Source of the DNA: Salinibacterium sp. G-O1
GTDB taxonomy: Bacteria; Actinomycetota; Actinomycetes; Actinomycetales; Microbacteriaceae
Reading direction: 5' to 3'
Length of the DNA: 64,000 nucleotides
Assembly: GCF_030063305.1 (NCBI RefSeq)
Contig: NZ_JASISV010000001.1
Span: forward strand, 1,054,001 to 1,118,000
Shown here piece by piece: positions 34,426-43,168 of the stretch (the first letter of the stretch is position 1; every line of letters begins with the position of its first letter). A program made the translations under genes and the position numbers. Under the pieces are notes generated by a model. It saw only the letters and a program-made list of their open reading frames with translations, was not told the DNA's origin and searched no databases.

Positions 34426-36459
34426 CTAGAACCTACCGCCGCGGCTGCTGCGACCACTACTGCCGCGAGATGAGCTGCGCGAGCTGCCGCCGAAAGAGCT
34501 GGATCGCGAGGTTCGGGAGCTACTCGAGCGGTTGCTGCTTCGGCTGCCGGACCCTCCGCCGCTCCAGCCGCCTCCGCCGCCTCCGCCGCCACCGAAAAGC
34601 CAGTCGCTGACGATACCGCCGAGATCGGCGCCGTCGCTGCCAGCGTAGGAGTTGCCGCCGTATCCGCGCTGCTGAACCTGGAAATTCGAGACGTCGGCAC
34701 GCGCATACTGCAGGGCACTTCCGGCGAGTTCGCTTGCCCGCTGAGCCTCCGCAAGGGCGGCCACCGGATCGGTGACGGCCAGCGCCGTCGCCTGCGCGAG
34801 GTGCCGGTCTGCTTCACTCGCGCGAGTGCGAGCGGTGTCGCCGATGCCGCCGCGGCGGGTGGCGATGAAATCGTTGGCGCTGGCCAGCTGTGCTCGCGTG
34901 GCGGCCAGCGTCGCGTCGAGCATGCCTCTGGCCTTCTCGACCTGCTGCTGGCCGTCCCGCACCCGAGTGAATACCTGTTCCAGTTCGCCGTTGGCCTTCG
35001 CGAGCGCGGGCAGACTTGCGATCGGGTCGGTGGCGTCCGTCGAGTCGAGCGCTGCTTCGGCGGCGGCGATCTGCGTTTCCATTCCCGAACTCACCGCGTC
35101 GAGCGGCAGGGCTTTCGCCGCAGCAATGTCGCCTCTGGTGTCGGCCAGTGCCGCCTCGAGAGCGGTATTTGCCTCGGCGAGGTTCTCCGCGAGGGTGTCG
35201 ATAGCGGCACTGAGTTGGCCGATCTGGTCGAGGGATGCCTGCGCCGACCGGATGGCGACCGCCGCCTCACTCAACGTGCCAGCGTCGATGGCCCGCTGGG
35301 CGTCCTGAATTGTCGCCGTGGCGAACTCAAGGAGTTTCGTTGCCTGGTCGATGTTGTCGTGCACCTGTTGGGTCGCGGCGAGTGAGTATGCGCTCTCCAG
35401 CCGGGTCAGGGCCACCCTCGCGGAATCGAGCCGTTCGCGTGCCGCGGGCATGCCCGCTCGAAGTTGCTCCACCGCGCGCGGGGCATCCTTTTCCAGCGCT
35501 CTCAACTCGTCGAAAGCGTCGGCCTGCGCGTCGAGCTCGGCATCGGCTGCCTCGCACAGGTCGATGATTTTCGTCGTCCATTCGCGCTTCTCATCATCCG
35601 AATCAGGTTCCGAGTCGTCCAGTTTCTGTCTGAGCCTGAATGCCTCGGCCACCTTGACCCTGGCGCTGGCGAGCGCCGCGGAAAAGTCTGTGGTCGCCTC
35701 GTCGCCGAACTGGGCCACGGCGAACCCCAGCTCTTGCTCGCTCGTCTTGAGCGAGTCATCCAGCTGCACCAGCAGGCTGGCCGCGCGCCTGTCGAGCTCG
35801 CTTTGCGACAGTTGGCCGGTGACGGAAGAGCCCACGCCCGCTGAGCGACGTCGTCTCATTCGGGAGAATATGAACACCCCGGCCCCGATCACGACCACCC
35901 CGCCCACGATCGGCAACACCGGGATGGTCGCTGCAGGGGCGCTGTCGTCCACCGGCATGTTCGACCCCTTCGGTGTGAACGGTCCGACTACTCCCGTAGC
36001 TTCCGCCGCATATCCGTCGGCTGAAGCGATTACGGCCTCAGCCCAGCGATCGTCGCGCAACAGCGGGATCAAGGAATCCGACTCCACCCTGCTCAGCTGG
36101 GCATCGTTGAGAGTGAAGTCGTCAGCGACCGAGATCTCGAAATTGCGGTCCTGAATAGCGATGGCCAGCAGCATGTCGCTGCTGCCGAGGCCGTTCCGAA
36201 GCGCTGTCTGTGTCGCCCAGTCGCCGTCAGCTGCGCCGGTGAAGGTGTCGACATAGACGACGAACAATTGGATGCGGCTGCGCTCGTACAGCGAATCGAT
36301 CGCGGCCCGCACCCCCTCCTCGTCGCCGGCGATCGCGCCCACGGTGTCGAGCACGTAGGCGCCGCGGAGGTCGACAGGATCCTCGGCATGGGCAGCCGGG
36401 GCCAAAAGCAGCAGGCTGCCGGCCGCGAGCGCAACACTTGCCCACAGTTTTGGCCACAT
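34426..36459 (-). CDS. TPM-domain membrane protein with coiled coil and Gly/Ser/Arg-rich tail
   Basis: Exported membrane protein of 677 residues. A signal peptide (1-25, ending AHA) leads to a TPM domain (about 30-165; IQLFVVYVDTFTG, then NGLGSSDMLLAIAIQDR). One membrane helix follows at about 197-217 with a RRRR stop-transfer, then a long, Ala- and acid-rich coiled-coil region (about 240-590). The last 75 residues are Gly, Ser and Arg rich and end SSRGGRF. The frame is open to 36543; ATG 36459 has AAGGAG six bases upstream. Placed before pspA, it is probably a membrane partner in envelope stress. Confidence 0.87.
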   Translation of the reverse strand: MWPKLWASVALAAGSLLLLAPAAHAEDPVDLRGAYVLDTVGAIAGDEEGVRAAIDSLYERSRIQLFVVYVDTFTGAADGDWATQTALRNGLGSSDMLLAIAIQDRNFEISVADDFTLNDAQLSRVESDSLIPLLRDDRWAEAVIASADGYAAEATGVVGPFTPKGSNMPVDDSAPAATIPVLPIVGGVVVIGAGVFIFSRMRRRRSAGVGSSVTGQLSQSELDRRAASLLVQLDDSLKTSEQELGFAVAQFGDEATTDFSAALASARVKVAEAFRLRQKLDDSEPDSDDEKREWTTKIIDLCEAADAELDAQADAFDELRALEKDAPRAVEQLRAGMPAARERLDSARVALTRLESAYSLAATQQVHDNIDQATKLLEFATATIQDAQRAIDAGTLSEAAVAIRSAQASLDQIGQLSAAIDTLAENLAEANTALEAALADTRGDIAAAKALPLDAVSSGMETQIAAAEAALDSTDATDPIASLPALAKANGELEQVFTRVRDGQQQVEKARGMLDATLAATRAQLASANDFIATRRGGIGDTARTRASEADRHLAQATALAVTDPVAALAEAQRASELAGSALQYARADVSNFQVQQRGYGGNSYAGSDGADLGGIVSDWLFGGGGGGGGGWSGGGSGSRSSNRSSSSRTSRSSSFGGSSRSSSRGSSGRSSRGGRF

Positions 36460-36587
36460 CGCAGACTCCTTCTGATCTAGAGCATGACGTCGATACTGCG
36501 TTTCCAGCCTAGCGATCACATTCCGGTCACGAGATTCGGGCAAACTTCACCGTCTGACGGCCATCGGCTAGGGTCGGTGTCACGAAC

Positions 36588-36619
36588 GGACCGTCGGCAC
36601 AATGGTGTGACGACGGTCC
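36588..36619. terminator. hairpin candidate between anti-sigma-like and TPM genes
   Basis: GGACCGTCG (36588-36596) and CGACGGTCC (36611-36619) are perfect nine-base arms with a 14-base loop, just past the stop of the minus-strand gene at 36644. No clear T tract follows. It could alternatively act in the TPM promoter region. Confidence 0.4.
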
Positions 36620-36643
36620 TTCGGCATTTACGGGGAGCGGGCG

Positions 36644-37420
36644 CTAGCGGAGCGTGATCGGCGACAGCGGGCCGCCAACGAGGTCGAGCTCGGGAGTGTC
36701 CGGGCGGATCATCGAGCTGTCGGCGGTGAAGTCGATCGCAGCCGACAGGTCGTACTCGCCCGCCGGCACGGCGGGCAATTCATCGCGGAATGACGCCTCC
36801 AGGTCGTCGGCAACCTCGCAGCGCACTGGGGTGAACGATGACTGGTATTCCATGGATGCCCCCGGCTCAAGATCGATGATGGCGAGCGACATGATCATGG
36901 GGCCGTTGCTGTGCCACAGCACCACGCCGTCCTGCGACAGCGTCAGGGCGGGAGTCGCGTTGGAATAGCCCATGACCCGCGTGGAACTCGTGTTGGTGAG
37001 CCGCACTGTACCCATCACCGGGTCGGTTCCTGCCGGTGCTTCAGCGGGGAAGGCGACATCCAGCTGCAGGCCGTAGAAGCTGGGCGCAGCCTCCGCGAGG
37101 CTTCCCTCGCACAGGTTGAGGCGCTCGGCGGGCGCGCGCTTGATGGCGGAGTCAGACGATTCCTGCGGCGCACCGGCCTCGATGGATGGGCCACTGTCTG
37201 CCTCGCCCTGTGAGGTCATCATCGCCGGCGACGAGAACTGGGAGGTCTGCACGGCGACAGTCGCAATGCCGACGATGGCGAGCGCACCCGCAGCCCCGGC
37301 CACTATTTGGCGGGGGAGTCGTCGGCCCCGGCTTCTGGCGATGACCCGTTTCGGATCAATCGTGTTGCGAGGCCCATCGCTCGAAGCGAAGAGGTCGCGC
37401 AGGTCTTGTTCACTGGGCAT
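36644..37420 (-). CDS. membrane-anchored putative anti-sigma factor / sigma-linked protein
   Basis: Protein of 258 residues: about 36 cytoplasmic residues, one membrane helix (about 37-58, QIVAGAAGALAIVGIATVAV) and an extracytoplasmic domain of about 195 residues with an immunoglobulin-like appearance (GTVRLTNTSSTRVMGYSN). No zinc-binding HXXXCXXC motif is present, so it is not a ZAS-type anti-sigma factor. Start ATG 37420 overlaps the sigma-factor stop by 11 bases, indicating translational coupling; a start at 37453 is also open. Inhibition of the neighbouring sigma factor is inferred from arrangement only. Confidence 0.7.
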   Translation of the reverse strand: MPSEQDLRDLFASSDGPRNTIDPKRVIARSRGRRLPRQIVAGAAGALAIVGIATVAVQTSQFSSPAMMTSQGEADSGPSIEAGAPQESSDSAIKRAPAERLNLCEGSLAEAAPSFYGLQLDVAFPAEAPAGTDPVMGTVRLTNTSSTRVMGYSNATPALTLSQDGVVLWHSNGPMIMSLAIIDLEPGASMEYQSSFTPVRCEVADDLEASFRDELPAVPAGEYDLSAAIDFTADSSMIRPDTPELDLVGGPLSPITLR

Positions 37421-38042
37421 GAGTCGCCCCCGTCGTTGAGTCTCGTGATTCATCCCGAAGTGAGCGCTCGGTTTCGCTGGTGAGGGAGACGGCCATCTTC
37501 GCGAGCGCGTCGCTGAGGTAGCGCTTGACGGCTCCCTGGCTGATTTCGAGTTCGTCGGCGATGGACGCCACGGTGAGGTCTTCGTAGTAGCGCAGCACAA
37601 CGCAGGCGCGCTCGCGGGGAGTGAGTCGCATGAGTTGATGACGAAGGTCGACGCTGGCATCGGTCGATGCGTCAGCCGCCTCCGTGACCTCGGGCGACGC
37701 CTGCAGGTGCGCGATCTTGCGCCAGTTGCTGGTGCGCCGCCCGCCATCCAGGAAAGTGTTCAGGATCGTGCGTCGCACGTAGGCTTCCGCGCTCGCGATC
37801 GTGAAGCCGTTGCGAAGCCGACCGAACGTCTTCACCAGCGCCTCCTGCACGAGGTCTGAGGCGTCATCCTCACTGCCAGACACCAGATACGCGTAGCGGG
37901 TCAGGGCGTCACCGCGCTCGGCGACGAGCCGGGTGAGGATCCCTTCCCAACCCGGTGCGTCGCTCCTGGTCCTGGCCACGCCACGCCTCTCCGGAAATGC
38001 CGCCCCGAGAGGGGTGGTCGAATCGAATGTAGTGGTGGTCAC
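37410..38042 (-). CDS. ECF-type RNA polymerase sigma factor
   Basis: Sigma-70 family factor of 210 residues. Region 2 contains RYAYLVSGSEDDASDLVQEA, the -10-recognition helix, and AYVRRTILNTFLDGGRR. Region 4 contains LTPRERACVVLRYYEDLT and the helix-turn-helix VASIADELEISQGAVKRYL. There is no region 3 and no C-terminal extension. The frame is open to 38453 but that part is a shadow of pckG; GTG 38042 is the first sensible start, with only a weak GTAGG site. Target genes are unknown. Confidence 0.87.
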   Translation of the reverse strand: MTTTTFDSTTPLGAAFPERRGVARTRSDAPGWEGILTRLVAERGDALTRYAYLVSGSEDDASDLVQEALVKTFGRLRNGFTIASAEAYVRRTILNTFLDGGRRTSNWRKIAHLQASPEVTEAADASTDASVDLRHQLMRLTPRERACVVLRYYEDLTVASIADELEISQGAVKRYLSDALAKMAVSLTSETERSLRDESRDSTTGATHAQ

Positions 38043-38079
38043 ACCTACTAAGACGACCGACCGGCGGGAAACGTTGGGG

Positions 38080-39906
38080 CTAGCCCAATTTTTCCCGGAG
38101 GAGCGCGAGCTGCTTGTGCACTGCGGCCGGGACTCGCTCTCCGAAGGTCGCGAAGAATTCCTCGGTCGAGTCGGCCTCGCCGCGCCACTGGTCCTTATCG
38201 ATCGCGAACAGCTCGGCGAGGTCATCCTCTGACACATCGAGACCGTCGACATTGAGAGCTCCCTCGAGGGGGAGTAGCCCGATCGGGCTGTCCTTGGCGG
38301 CGACCTGGCCATCGACCCGCTCGAGGATCCACTCAAGAACCCGCGAGTTCTCGCCGAAACCCGGCCACAGGAACGATCCGTCTGAACCCTTGCGGAACCA
38401 GTTGACCTGGAAGATGCGCGGGACGCTGCCCGAGGTGCGCAGCCCTGCCCCAATCTTCAGCCAGTGGGCCCAGTGGTCGGCCATGTTGTACCCGACGAAC
38501 GGCATCATGGCGAACGGGTCGCGCCGCAATTCGCCCACTGTGCCTTCGGCGGCCGCCGTCCGCTCGGATGAGATCGTGGCACCCATGTAGACGCCATGCT
38601 CCCAGTCCCGTGCCTCCACCACTAGCGGCACGTTGGTCGCGCGGCGACCGCCGAAGATTATCGCGTCGATAACGACGCCCTTGGGGTCTTCCCAATCATC
38701 CGAAATGCTCGGGCATTGCTTCGCGGCAACGGTGAATCGTGAGTTCGGGTGAGCGGCCGGACGACCCGATTCGGGAGTCCAGTCTTTACCCTCCCAGTCG
38801 ATCAGGTGCCGGGGGACTGCGTCGCTCATTCCCTCCCACCAGATATCGCCGTCATCACGCAGCGCGACATTGGTGAAGATGGTGTTGCCCCAAATGGTGT
38901 TCATCGCCGTCGGGTTGCTCTTCCAGCCCGTGCCGGGAGCGACGCCGAAGAAACCCGCCTCGGGGTTGATGGCGCGGAGGCGGCCATCGGTGCCGCGACC
39001 CATCCAGGCAATGTCGTCCCCGATCGTCTCAACGGTCCAGCCGGGAATGGTGGACTGCAACATCGCGAGATTCGTCTTGCCGCAGGCGCTCGGGAAGGCG
39101 GCGGCGACATGAAACACCCGTCCGCGTGGGTTCGTGATCTTGATGATGAGCATGTGCTCAGCGAGCCACCCCTCCTCGCGAGCCATCACCGAGGCGATGC
39201 GCAGCGCGAAGGCCTTCTTCGCGAGGATGGCGTTGCCGCCGTAGGCGGATCCGAACGACCAGATTTCGCGGGTCTCGGGGAAGTGGCTGATGTACTTGGT
39301 GTCGTTGGATGGCCACGGCACGTCGGCCTGGCCTGCTTGAAGCGGCGCTCCGACACTGTGGATGGCGCGCACCCACTTGGTGTCTTCTCCGATCAGCGAG
39401 AGCGCCTGCGAGCCCATGCGGGTCATGATCCCCATGCTGCAGGCGACGTAGGGGGAGTCGGTGACCTGCACGCCCAGGCGTGAGAGGGGTGAGCCGAGTG
39501 GGCCCATCGAGAAGGGCACGACGTACATCGTGCGGCCACGCATGCTTCCGAGGAACAGCGGATCGAGAGTCGAGCGCATCTCGGCCGGATCGCACCAGTT
39601 ATTGGTGGGGCCAGCATCGTCGGGGTCTTCCGAGCAGATGAACGTGCGCGACTCGACCCTCGCGACATCCTTCGGATCGCTGCGAGCGAGGAAGCTGTAT
39701 GGCCGGTACTCAGCGTTGAGTCGGGTCAGGGTTCCGGAGGCGACCATCATGTGGGTGAAGGCGTCCACCTCGGCCTGGGAGCCATCGCACCACACAATGT
39801 GGTCGGGCATGGTGAGTGCTGCGATCTCGGTGACCCACGAGGTGACCGATTCCGGTACGCCATCGGGGGTGATGAAATCAATTGACGTCAGCTCTGCGAT
39901 GCTCAT
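38080..39906 (-). CDS. pckG: phosphoenolpyruvate carboxykinase (GTP)
   Basis: Gluconeogenic enzyme of 608 residues converting oxaloacetate and GTP to PEP, CO2 and GDP. The P-loop is [12 protein letters not shown], with the hyper-reactive Cys, and the metal-binding kinase-2 motif is [10 protein letters not shown]; the substrate segment [18 protein letters not shown] and [12 protein letters not shown] are also typical. Length is normal for the GTP family. ATG 39906 has GGAGAA upstream. It diverges from a ScfR/RamB-type regulator with dyads between them, which fits control by acetyl- or propionyl-CoA metabolism. Confidence 0.97.
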   Translation of the reverse strand: MSIAELTSIDFITPDGVPESVTSWVTEIAALTMPDHIVWCDGSQAEVDAFTHMMVASGTLTRLNAEYRPYSFLARSDPKDVARVESRTFICSEDPDDAGPTNNWCDPAEMRSTLDPLFLGSMRGRTMYVVPFSMGPLGSPLSRLGVQVTDSPYVACSMGIMTRMGSQALSLIGEDTKWVRAIHSVGAPLQAGQADVPWPSNDTKYISHFPETREIWSFGSAYGGNAILAKKAFALRIASVMAREEGWLAEHMLIIKITNPRGRVFHVAAAFPSACGKTNLAMLQSTIPGWTVETIGDDIAWMGRGTDGRLRAINPEAGFFGVAPGTGWKSNPTAMNTIWGNTIFTNVALRDDGDIWWEGMSDAVPRHLIDWEGKDWTPESGRPAAHPNSRFTVAAKQCPSISDDWEDPKGVVIDAIIFGGRRATNVPLVVEARDWEHGVYMGATISSERTAAAEGTVGELRRDPFAMMPFVGYNMADHWAHWLKIGAGLRTSGSVPRIFQVNWFRKGSDGSFLWPGFGENSRVLEWILERVDGQVAAKDSPIGLLPLEGALNVDGLDVSEDDLAELFAIDKDQWRGEADSTEEFFATFGERVPAAVHKQLALLREKLG

Positions 39907-39945
39907 GCTGTGCTTCTCCGATCAATAATGTGGTGTTCTTCAACT

Positions 39946-39970
39946 ATGAATGAACTCTGAGCGCATTCAT
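39946..39970. promoter_or_regulatory. dyad between pckG and the ScfR-type regulator
   Basis: ATGAATG (39946-39952) and CATTCAT (39964-39970) form perfect seven-base arms with an 11-base spacer, in the divergent promoter interval. It is a candidate binding site for the adjacent regulator. Confidence 0.5.
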
Positions 39971-39984
39971 CCGCTTTTCTGGGA

Positions 39985-40004
39985 GAAAGATCTTCGTATC
40001 TTTC
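39985..40004. promoter_or_regulatory. dyad over the ScfR-type regulator's promoter
   Basis: GAAAGAT (39985-39991) and ATCTTTC (39998-40004) are perfect arms around CTTCGT, ending three bases before the -10 hexamer TATGGT (40007-40012). The position suits autorepression. Confidence 0.55.
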
Positions 40005-40018
40005 GCTATGGTGAACGT

Positions 40019-41446
40019 GTGAATGATCTTGTGACCCTCGGCCAGCGCATCCGCCACTTTCGGACGGCGGCGGGAATGACTCTCGACCAGTTGGGGGAGA
40101 AGGTCGGCATCGCGGGCAGTCAGCTATCGCTGATGGAAAACGGGCGGAGAGAGCCGCGACTCACCCTGCTTTCCGCCATCGCCGGTGCCTCCGGTGTGCA
40201 GCTGGCAGATTTGCTCGACGAAGCGCCGCCGAGCAAACGCGCGGCCCTCGAGATCGAGCTCGACCGCGCGCAGCACAGCAGTGTTTACGCCTCGCTGGGA
40301 TTGCCAGGCATCCGCCCCTCGAAGGGCACGAGTGACGAGACGCTCGAGGCTCTCGTGGGATTGCACCGCGAACTCGCCCGTCGAGCGCGGGAAGCCATTG
40401 CAACACCCGAAGAAGCCCGTCGTGCCAACACCGAACTGCGCCAGTACATGCGAACTGTCGATAACTACCTGCCAGCAATCGAAAATGTCAGCGAGAAGCT
40501 GTTGACGGACGTCGGCCACACGACCGGCGCATTGACCCACCGCACGGTCACCAGAATGGCCGAAAAGCTGGGCTTCGAGCTCGTGCACGTTCACGACCTC
40601 CCGCATTCCGCACGATCGGTGACGGACCTCGCCAACGGCCGCATCTACCTCCCGCCAGCCTCAATTCCGGGCGGGCACGGCTTGCGAGGTATGGCGCTTC
40701 AGGCCATGGGACACCGCGTCCTGGGTCACGAGACTCCCGTCACGTACGCCGACTTCCTGTTGCAGCGGCTCGAGATCAACTACTTCGCCGCAGCGGTGCT
40801 GATGCCGCAGCGGCAGTCCGTCGAATTCCTCAGTCAGGCAAAATCCGATCGCAACATCGCCGTCGAAGACTTCCGTGACGCCTTCGGTGTTACTCACGAG
40901 GCCGCAGCACTTCGCTTCACCAACCTGGCGACGACGCATCTCGGACTCGAAGTGCACTTCCTGCGGGTCGGCGATGATGGGGCGGTTGCGAAGGCCTACG
41001 AGAATGACTCGCTTCGGCTTCCGGTGGATGTCACCGGCTCGACTGAAGGACAATTCGTGTGCAGAAACTGGAGTGCCCGCACCGCCTTTACGCGCACCAG
41101 CCGCACGACTGAGTTCTACCAGTACACCGATACGCCGGAGGGCACGTTCTTCGAATCGACGCAGACCGGAACGACCGATTCCGGCGAATTCTCGATCTCG
41201 ATCGGGGTTCCGTTCGCCCACTCGAAGTGGTTTCGTGGCCGGGAAACGACCAACCGGATGTCGTCGACCTGTCCGGACGAAACGTGCTGCCGACGGCCGG
41301 ATTCCCGTCTCACCGAGCGCTGGTCGGGCAAGGCATGGTCGAGCGCGAAGCTGCACGCGCACGTGTTGTCGCCCCTGCCGGCCGGCACGTTTCCCGGGGT
41401 AGACGACCGCGAGCTCTACGAGTTCCTCGAGTCACACGCCGACTAG
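40019..41446 (+). CDS. XRE-family short-chain fatty acyl regulator (ScfR; RamB/PrpR-like)
   Basis: Regulator of 475 residues. The N-terminal Cro/C1 helix-turn-helix (about 5-60) contains TLDQLGEKVGIAGSQLSLME. The middle region carries a degenerate IrrE-like segment (LRGMALQAMGHRVLGHE), and the C-terminal ScfR domain has cysteine pairs (CPDETCCRRPDSR) that may hold an Fe-S cluster or acyl-CoA site. RamB and PrpR relatives control acetate, propionate and glyoxylate genes, and pckG lies divergent. TATGGT (40007-40012) and six bases precede GTG 40019; the frame is open to 39950, but that would start upstream of the promoter. Confidence 0.85.
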   Translation: MNDLVTLGQRIRHFRTAAGMTLDQLGEKVGIAGSQLSLMENGRREPRLTLLSAIAGASGVQLADLLDEAPPSKRAALEIELDRAQHSSVYASLGLPGIRPSKGTSDETLEALVGLHRELARRAREAIATPEEARRANTELRQYMRTVDNYLPAIENVSEKLLTDVGHTTGALTHRTVTRMAEKLGFELVHVHDLPHSARSVTDLANGRIYLPPASIPGGHGLRGMALQAMGHRVLGHETPVTYADFLLQRLEINYFAAAVLMPQRQSVEFLSQAKSDRNIAVEDFRDAFGVTHEAAALRFTNLATTHLGLEVHFLRVGDDGAVAKAYENDSLRLPVDVTGSTEGQFVCRNWSARTAFTRTSRTTEFYQYTDTPEGTFFESTQTGTTDSGEFSISIGVPFAHSKWFRGRETTNRMSSTCPDETCCRRPDSRLTERWSGKAWSSAKLHAHVLSPLPAGTFPGVDDRELYEFLESHAD

Positions 41447-42520
41447 TTCGCGCGCGGCTCGCGCGCCGGCCTGGGTCAGCCAGTGCGCGGGATCTCCCAT
41501 CGCGGCCTGTGCCGATCCAGCAAGCTCCGTGAGTGACGATGTCCACAATTCAGTCTCAATGCTCACCTGACCGGCAATAACGCCGACGGGCACCCCGGCG
41601 TTGGTCGCCGTTCCGAGCAGCTGCCCCACGACCTTGCCGCCGAGCGACTGGGAATCGAAGCGCCCTTCACCGGTGAGCAGGAGGTCTGCCGACCGAATGG
41701 CGTTGGTGAGTCCGCCGAGGTCGGCGATGTAGTCGGCGCCGGACATGATCGTGGCTCCCCACGCTGTAGCGAAGCCCCAGCCCGCACCACCGGCGGCTCC
41801 GGCCCCCGCGGCAGTGTGGTCCCCGCCGAACAGCTCTGCGAAATGGGCGAGCGCAGCGTCCAGTTCGGTGACCTGGGCGGCAGTGGCGCCCTTCTGCGGG
41901 CCGAAGATGGCGGAAGCGCCGTGCTTCCCCAGCAGTGGAGCGTCAACGTCGGTGAGCAGCGTGACGCTGTCGGGCACTGCCAGGCCGCTGCGGTCGATGC
42001 TCGCGACGCTTGCGAGGGCGCGCCCGCCATCCGCGATGGGCTGGCCGTGACTGTCTGTCAGCCGCAGACCGAGAGCCATCAGCGCGCCGGATGCCGCGTC
42101 GGTCGAGGCTGAACCACCCAACCCGATCACGAGCGACCGCGCGCCCGAATCGAGGGCGTGTCCGATCACCTCGCCAAGTCCGCGGGTAGTTGCCGCCATG
42201 GCATCCGGGGTCGCCATCAGCGGCAACCCGCTGGGTTGCGCGAGTTCGACCACGGCCACGTTGCCCGGCAACTCGAGCCAGGCGCCCGGTGTGGGCCTGC
42301 CGTCCGGGCCGGTCACGGTGCCGACCTCGTGGCGCACCGCGCCGGGCACGCTCGCCTCGATGGCATCGAGTGTTCCCTCGCCGCCATCCGCCTGCGGCAT
42401 CAGGATGAGTGCGTCCTGCGGCCGCACCCCACGCCATCCCTCCGCGATCGCCTCGGCTGCCTCGGCCGCCGATAGCGATCCCTTGAACGAATCCGGGGCG
42501 ATGATGACGGTGCGGGGCAC
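41432..42520 (-). CDS. glycerate kinase
   Basis: Glycerate 2-kinase type protein of 362 residues, phosphorylating D-glycerate with ATP. The N-terminal IIAPDSFKGSLSAAEAA, the GGEGTLDA segment, the GLGGSASTDAASGALMALG loop and the late LLTGEGRFDSQSLGGK motif are all typical. GTG 42520 follows GAGAGGA at proper spacing and begins at the conserved region; ATG 42589, overlapping the MerR stop (TGATG), is an alternative that would add 23 residues. It is transcribed after the MerR gene and overlaps the convergent regulator by 15 bases. Confidence 0.88.
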   Translation of the reverse strand: MPRTVIIAPDSFKGSLSAAEAAEAIAEGWRGVRPQDALILMPQADGGEGTLDAIEASVPGAVRHEVGTVTGPDGRPTPGAWLELPGNVAVVELAQPSGLPLMATPDAMAATTRGLGEVIGHALDSGARSLVIGLGGSASTDAASGALMALGLRLTDSHGQPIADGGRALASVASIDRSGLAVPDSVTLLTDVDAPLLGKHGASAIFGPQKGATAAQVTELDAALAHFAELFGGDHTAAGAGAAGGAGWGFATAWGATIMSGADYIADLGGLTNAIRSADLLLTGEGRFDSQSLGGKVVGQLLGTATNAGVPVGVIAGQVSIETELWTSSLTELAGSAQAAMGDPAHWLTQAGARAARELVGV

Positions 42521-42588
42521 AGCATTCCTCTCACTCTCGGCACTGCGGTCGATTCCGCGGCCATGCTCATCATGACGCGTGTCTGCCA

Positions 42589-42957
42589 TCAGAGGGTCTC
42601 GCGGGCTTGGAGCAGCGCCAGAAATTCATCCGCCATTCCGAGCTGGGTGCGCAATGTTTCCCGCCTCGCGATCGTCTCCTCAACGAACGCCGCGAGCCGT
42701 GATCGAAGGTCGCTCGCGTCGTCGACGGAGGCCCCGGCAAGGGCATCGATGATCTCCAGGAGCTCCGCCATCTGTTCGAGGCTGAAACCCAGCGGTTTCA
42801 TGCGGCGGATGAGGATCAAACGGTCGTAGTCACTGTCTGTGTACAGGCGGAATCCACCCTCGGTGCGACCTGACGCTGAAACGAGACCGATCTCGTCATA
42901 GTGGCGCAGGGAGCGCAGGGAGAGGCCGCTGCGCTCGGCAAGCTCGCCGATATGCAT
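42589..42957 (-). CDS. MerR-family transcriptional regulator
   Basis: Regulator of 122 residues: N-terminal winged helix MHIGELAERSGLSLRSLRHYDEIGL and R-TEGGFRLY, then a long dimerisation helix; no cysteine cluster for metal sensing. The frame is open to 42999, but ATG 42957 begins the conserved HTH. It is divergent from a SulP transporter, and a 16-base near-palindrome lies between them. The glycerate kinase gene follows directly. Confidence 0.88.
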   Translation of the reverse strand: MHIGELAERSGLSLRSLRHYDEIGLVSASGRTEGGFRLYTDSDYDRLILIRRMKPLGFSLEQMAELLEIIDALAGASVDDASDLRSRLAAFVEETIARRETLRTQLGMADEFLALLQARETL

Positions 42958-42998
42958 GGTGCCCGTTGCTCCAACCACGCTCGACCCCTTTCGATTCA

Positions 42999-43019
42999 AC
43001 CCTTACGTTAGGGTAGAGT
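42999..43019. promoter_or_regulatory. MerR-type operator and SulP -10 element
   Basis: ACCCTTACGTTAGGGT (42999-43014) is symmetric at 14 of 16 positions, a form common for MerR-family sites. TAGAGT (43014-43019) overlaps its right end and is a plausible -10 for the SulP gene, so the regulator would act inside the promoter. Confidence 0.6.
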
Positions 43020-43141
43020 TCAGTAGTTCCCTAACCGGGTGCCCTATTCCCCTCACGCCGGCTCACAGTCGTCACAAGGCTTCGCCGCGTGCTGTGCGCG
43101 ACGCTGCGCTGAATCGATACCACCGCAACCGTCTTCGCGTA

Positions 43142-43167
43142 GAAGGCCGGACCCTCTGGAGGCCTTC
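43142..43167 (+). promoter_or_regulatory. hairpin enclosing the SulP ribosome-binding site
   Basis: GAAGGCC (43142-43148) pairs with GGCCTTC (43161-43167). The GGAGG ribosome-binding site (43158-43162) lies partly in the loop and partly in the stem, two bases before ATG 43169. Folding would hinder initiation. The rest of the leader, 43020-43141, shows nothing I can name. Confidence 0.45.
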
Positions 43168-43168
43168 C

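Noticed and set aside
34430-34640. Possible repeat array or CRISPR in a GC-rich low-complexity tract
   Set aside because: The tract encodes the Gly/Ser/Arg tail of the TPM protein; there are no spaced identical repeats.
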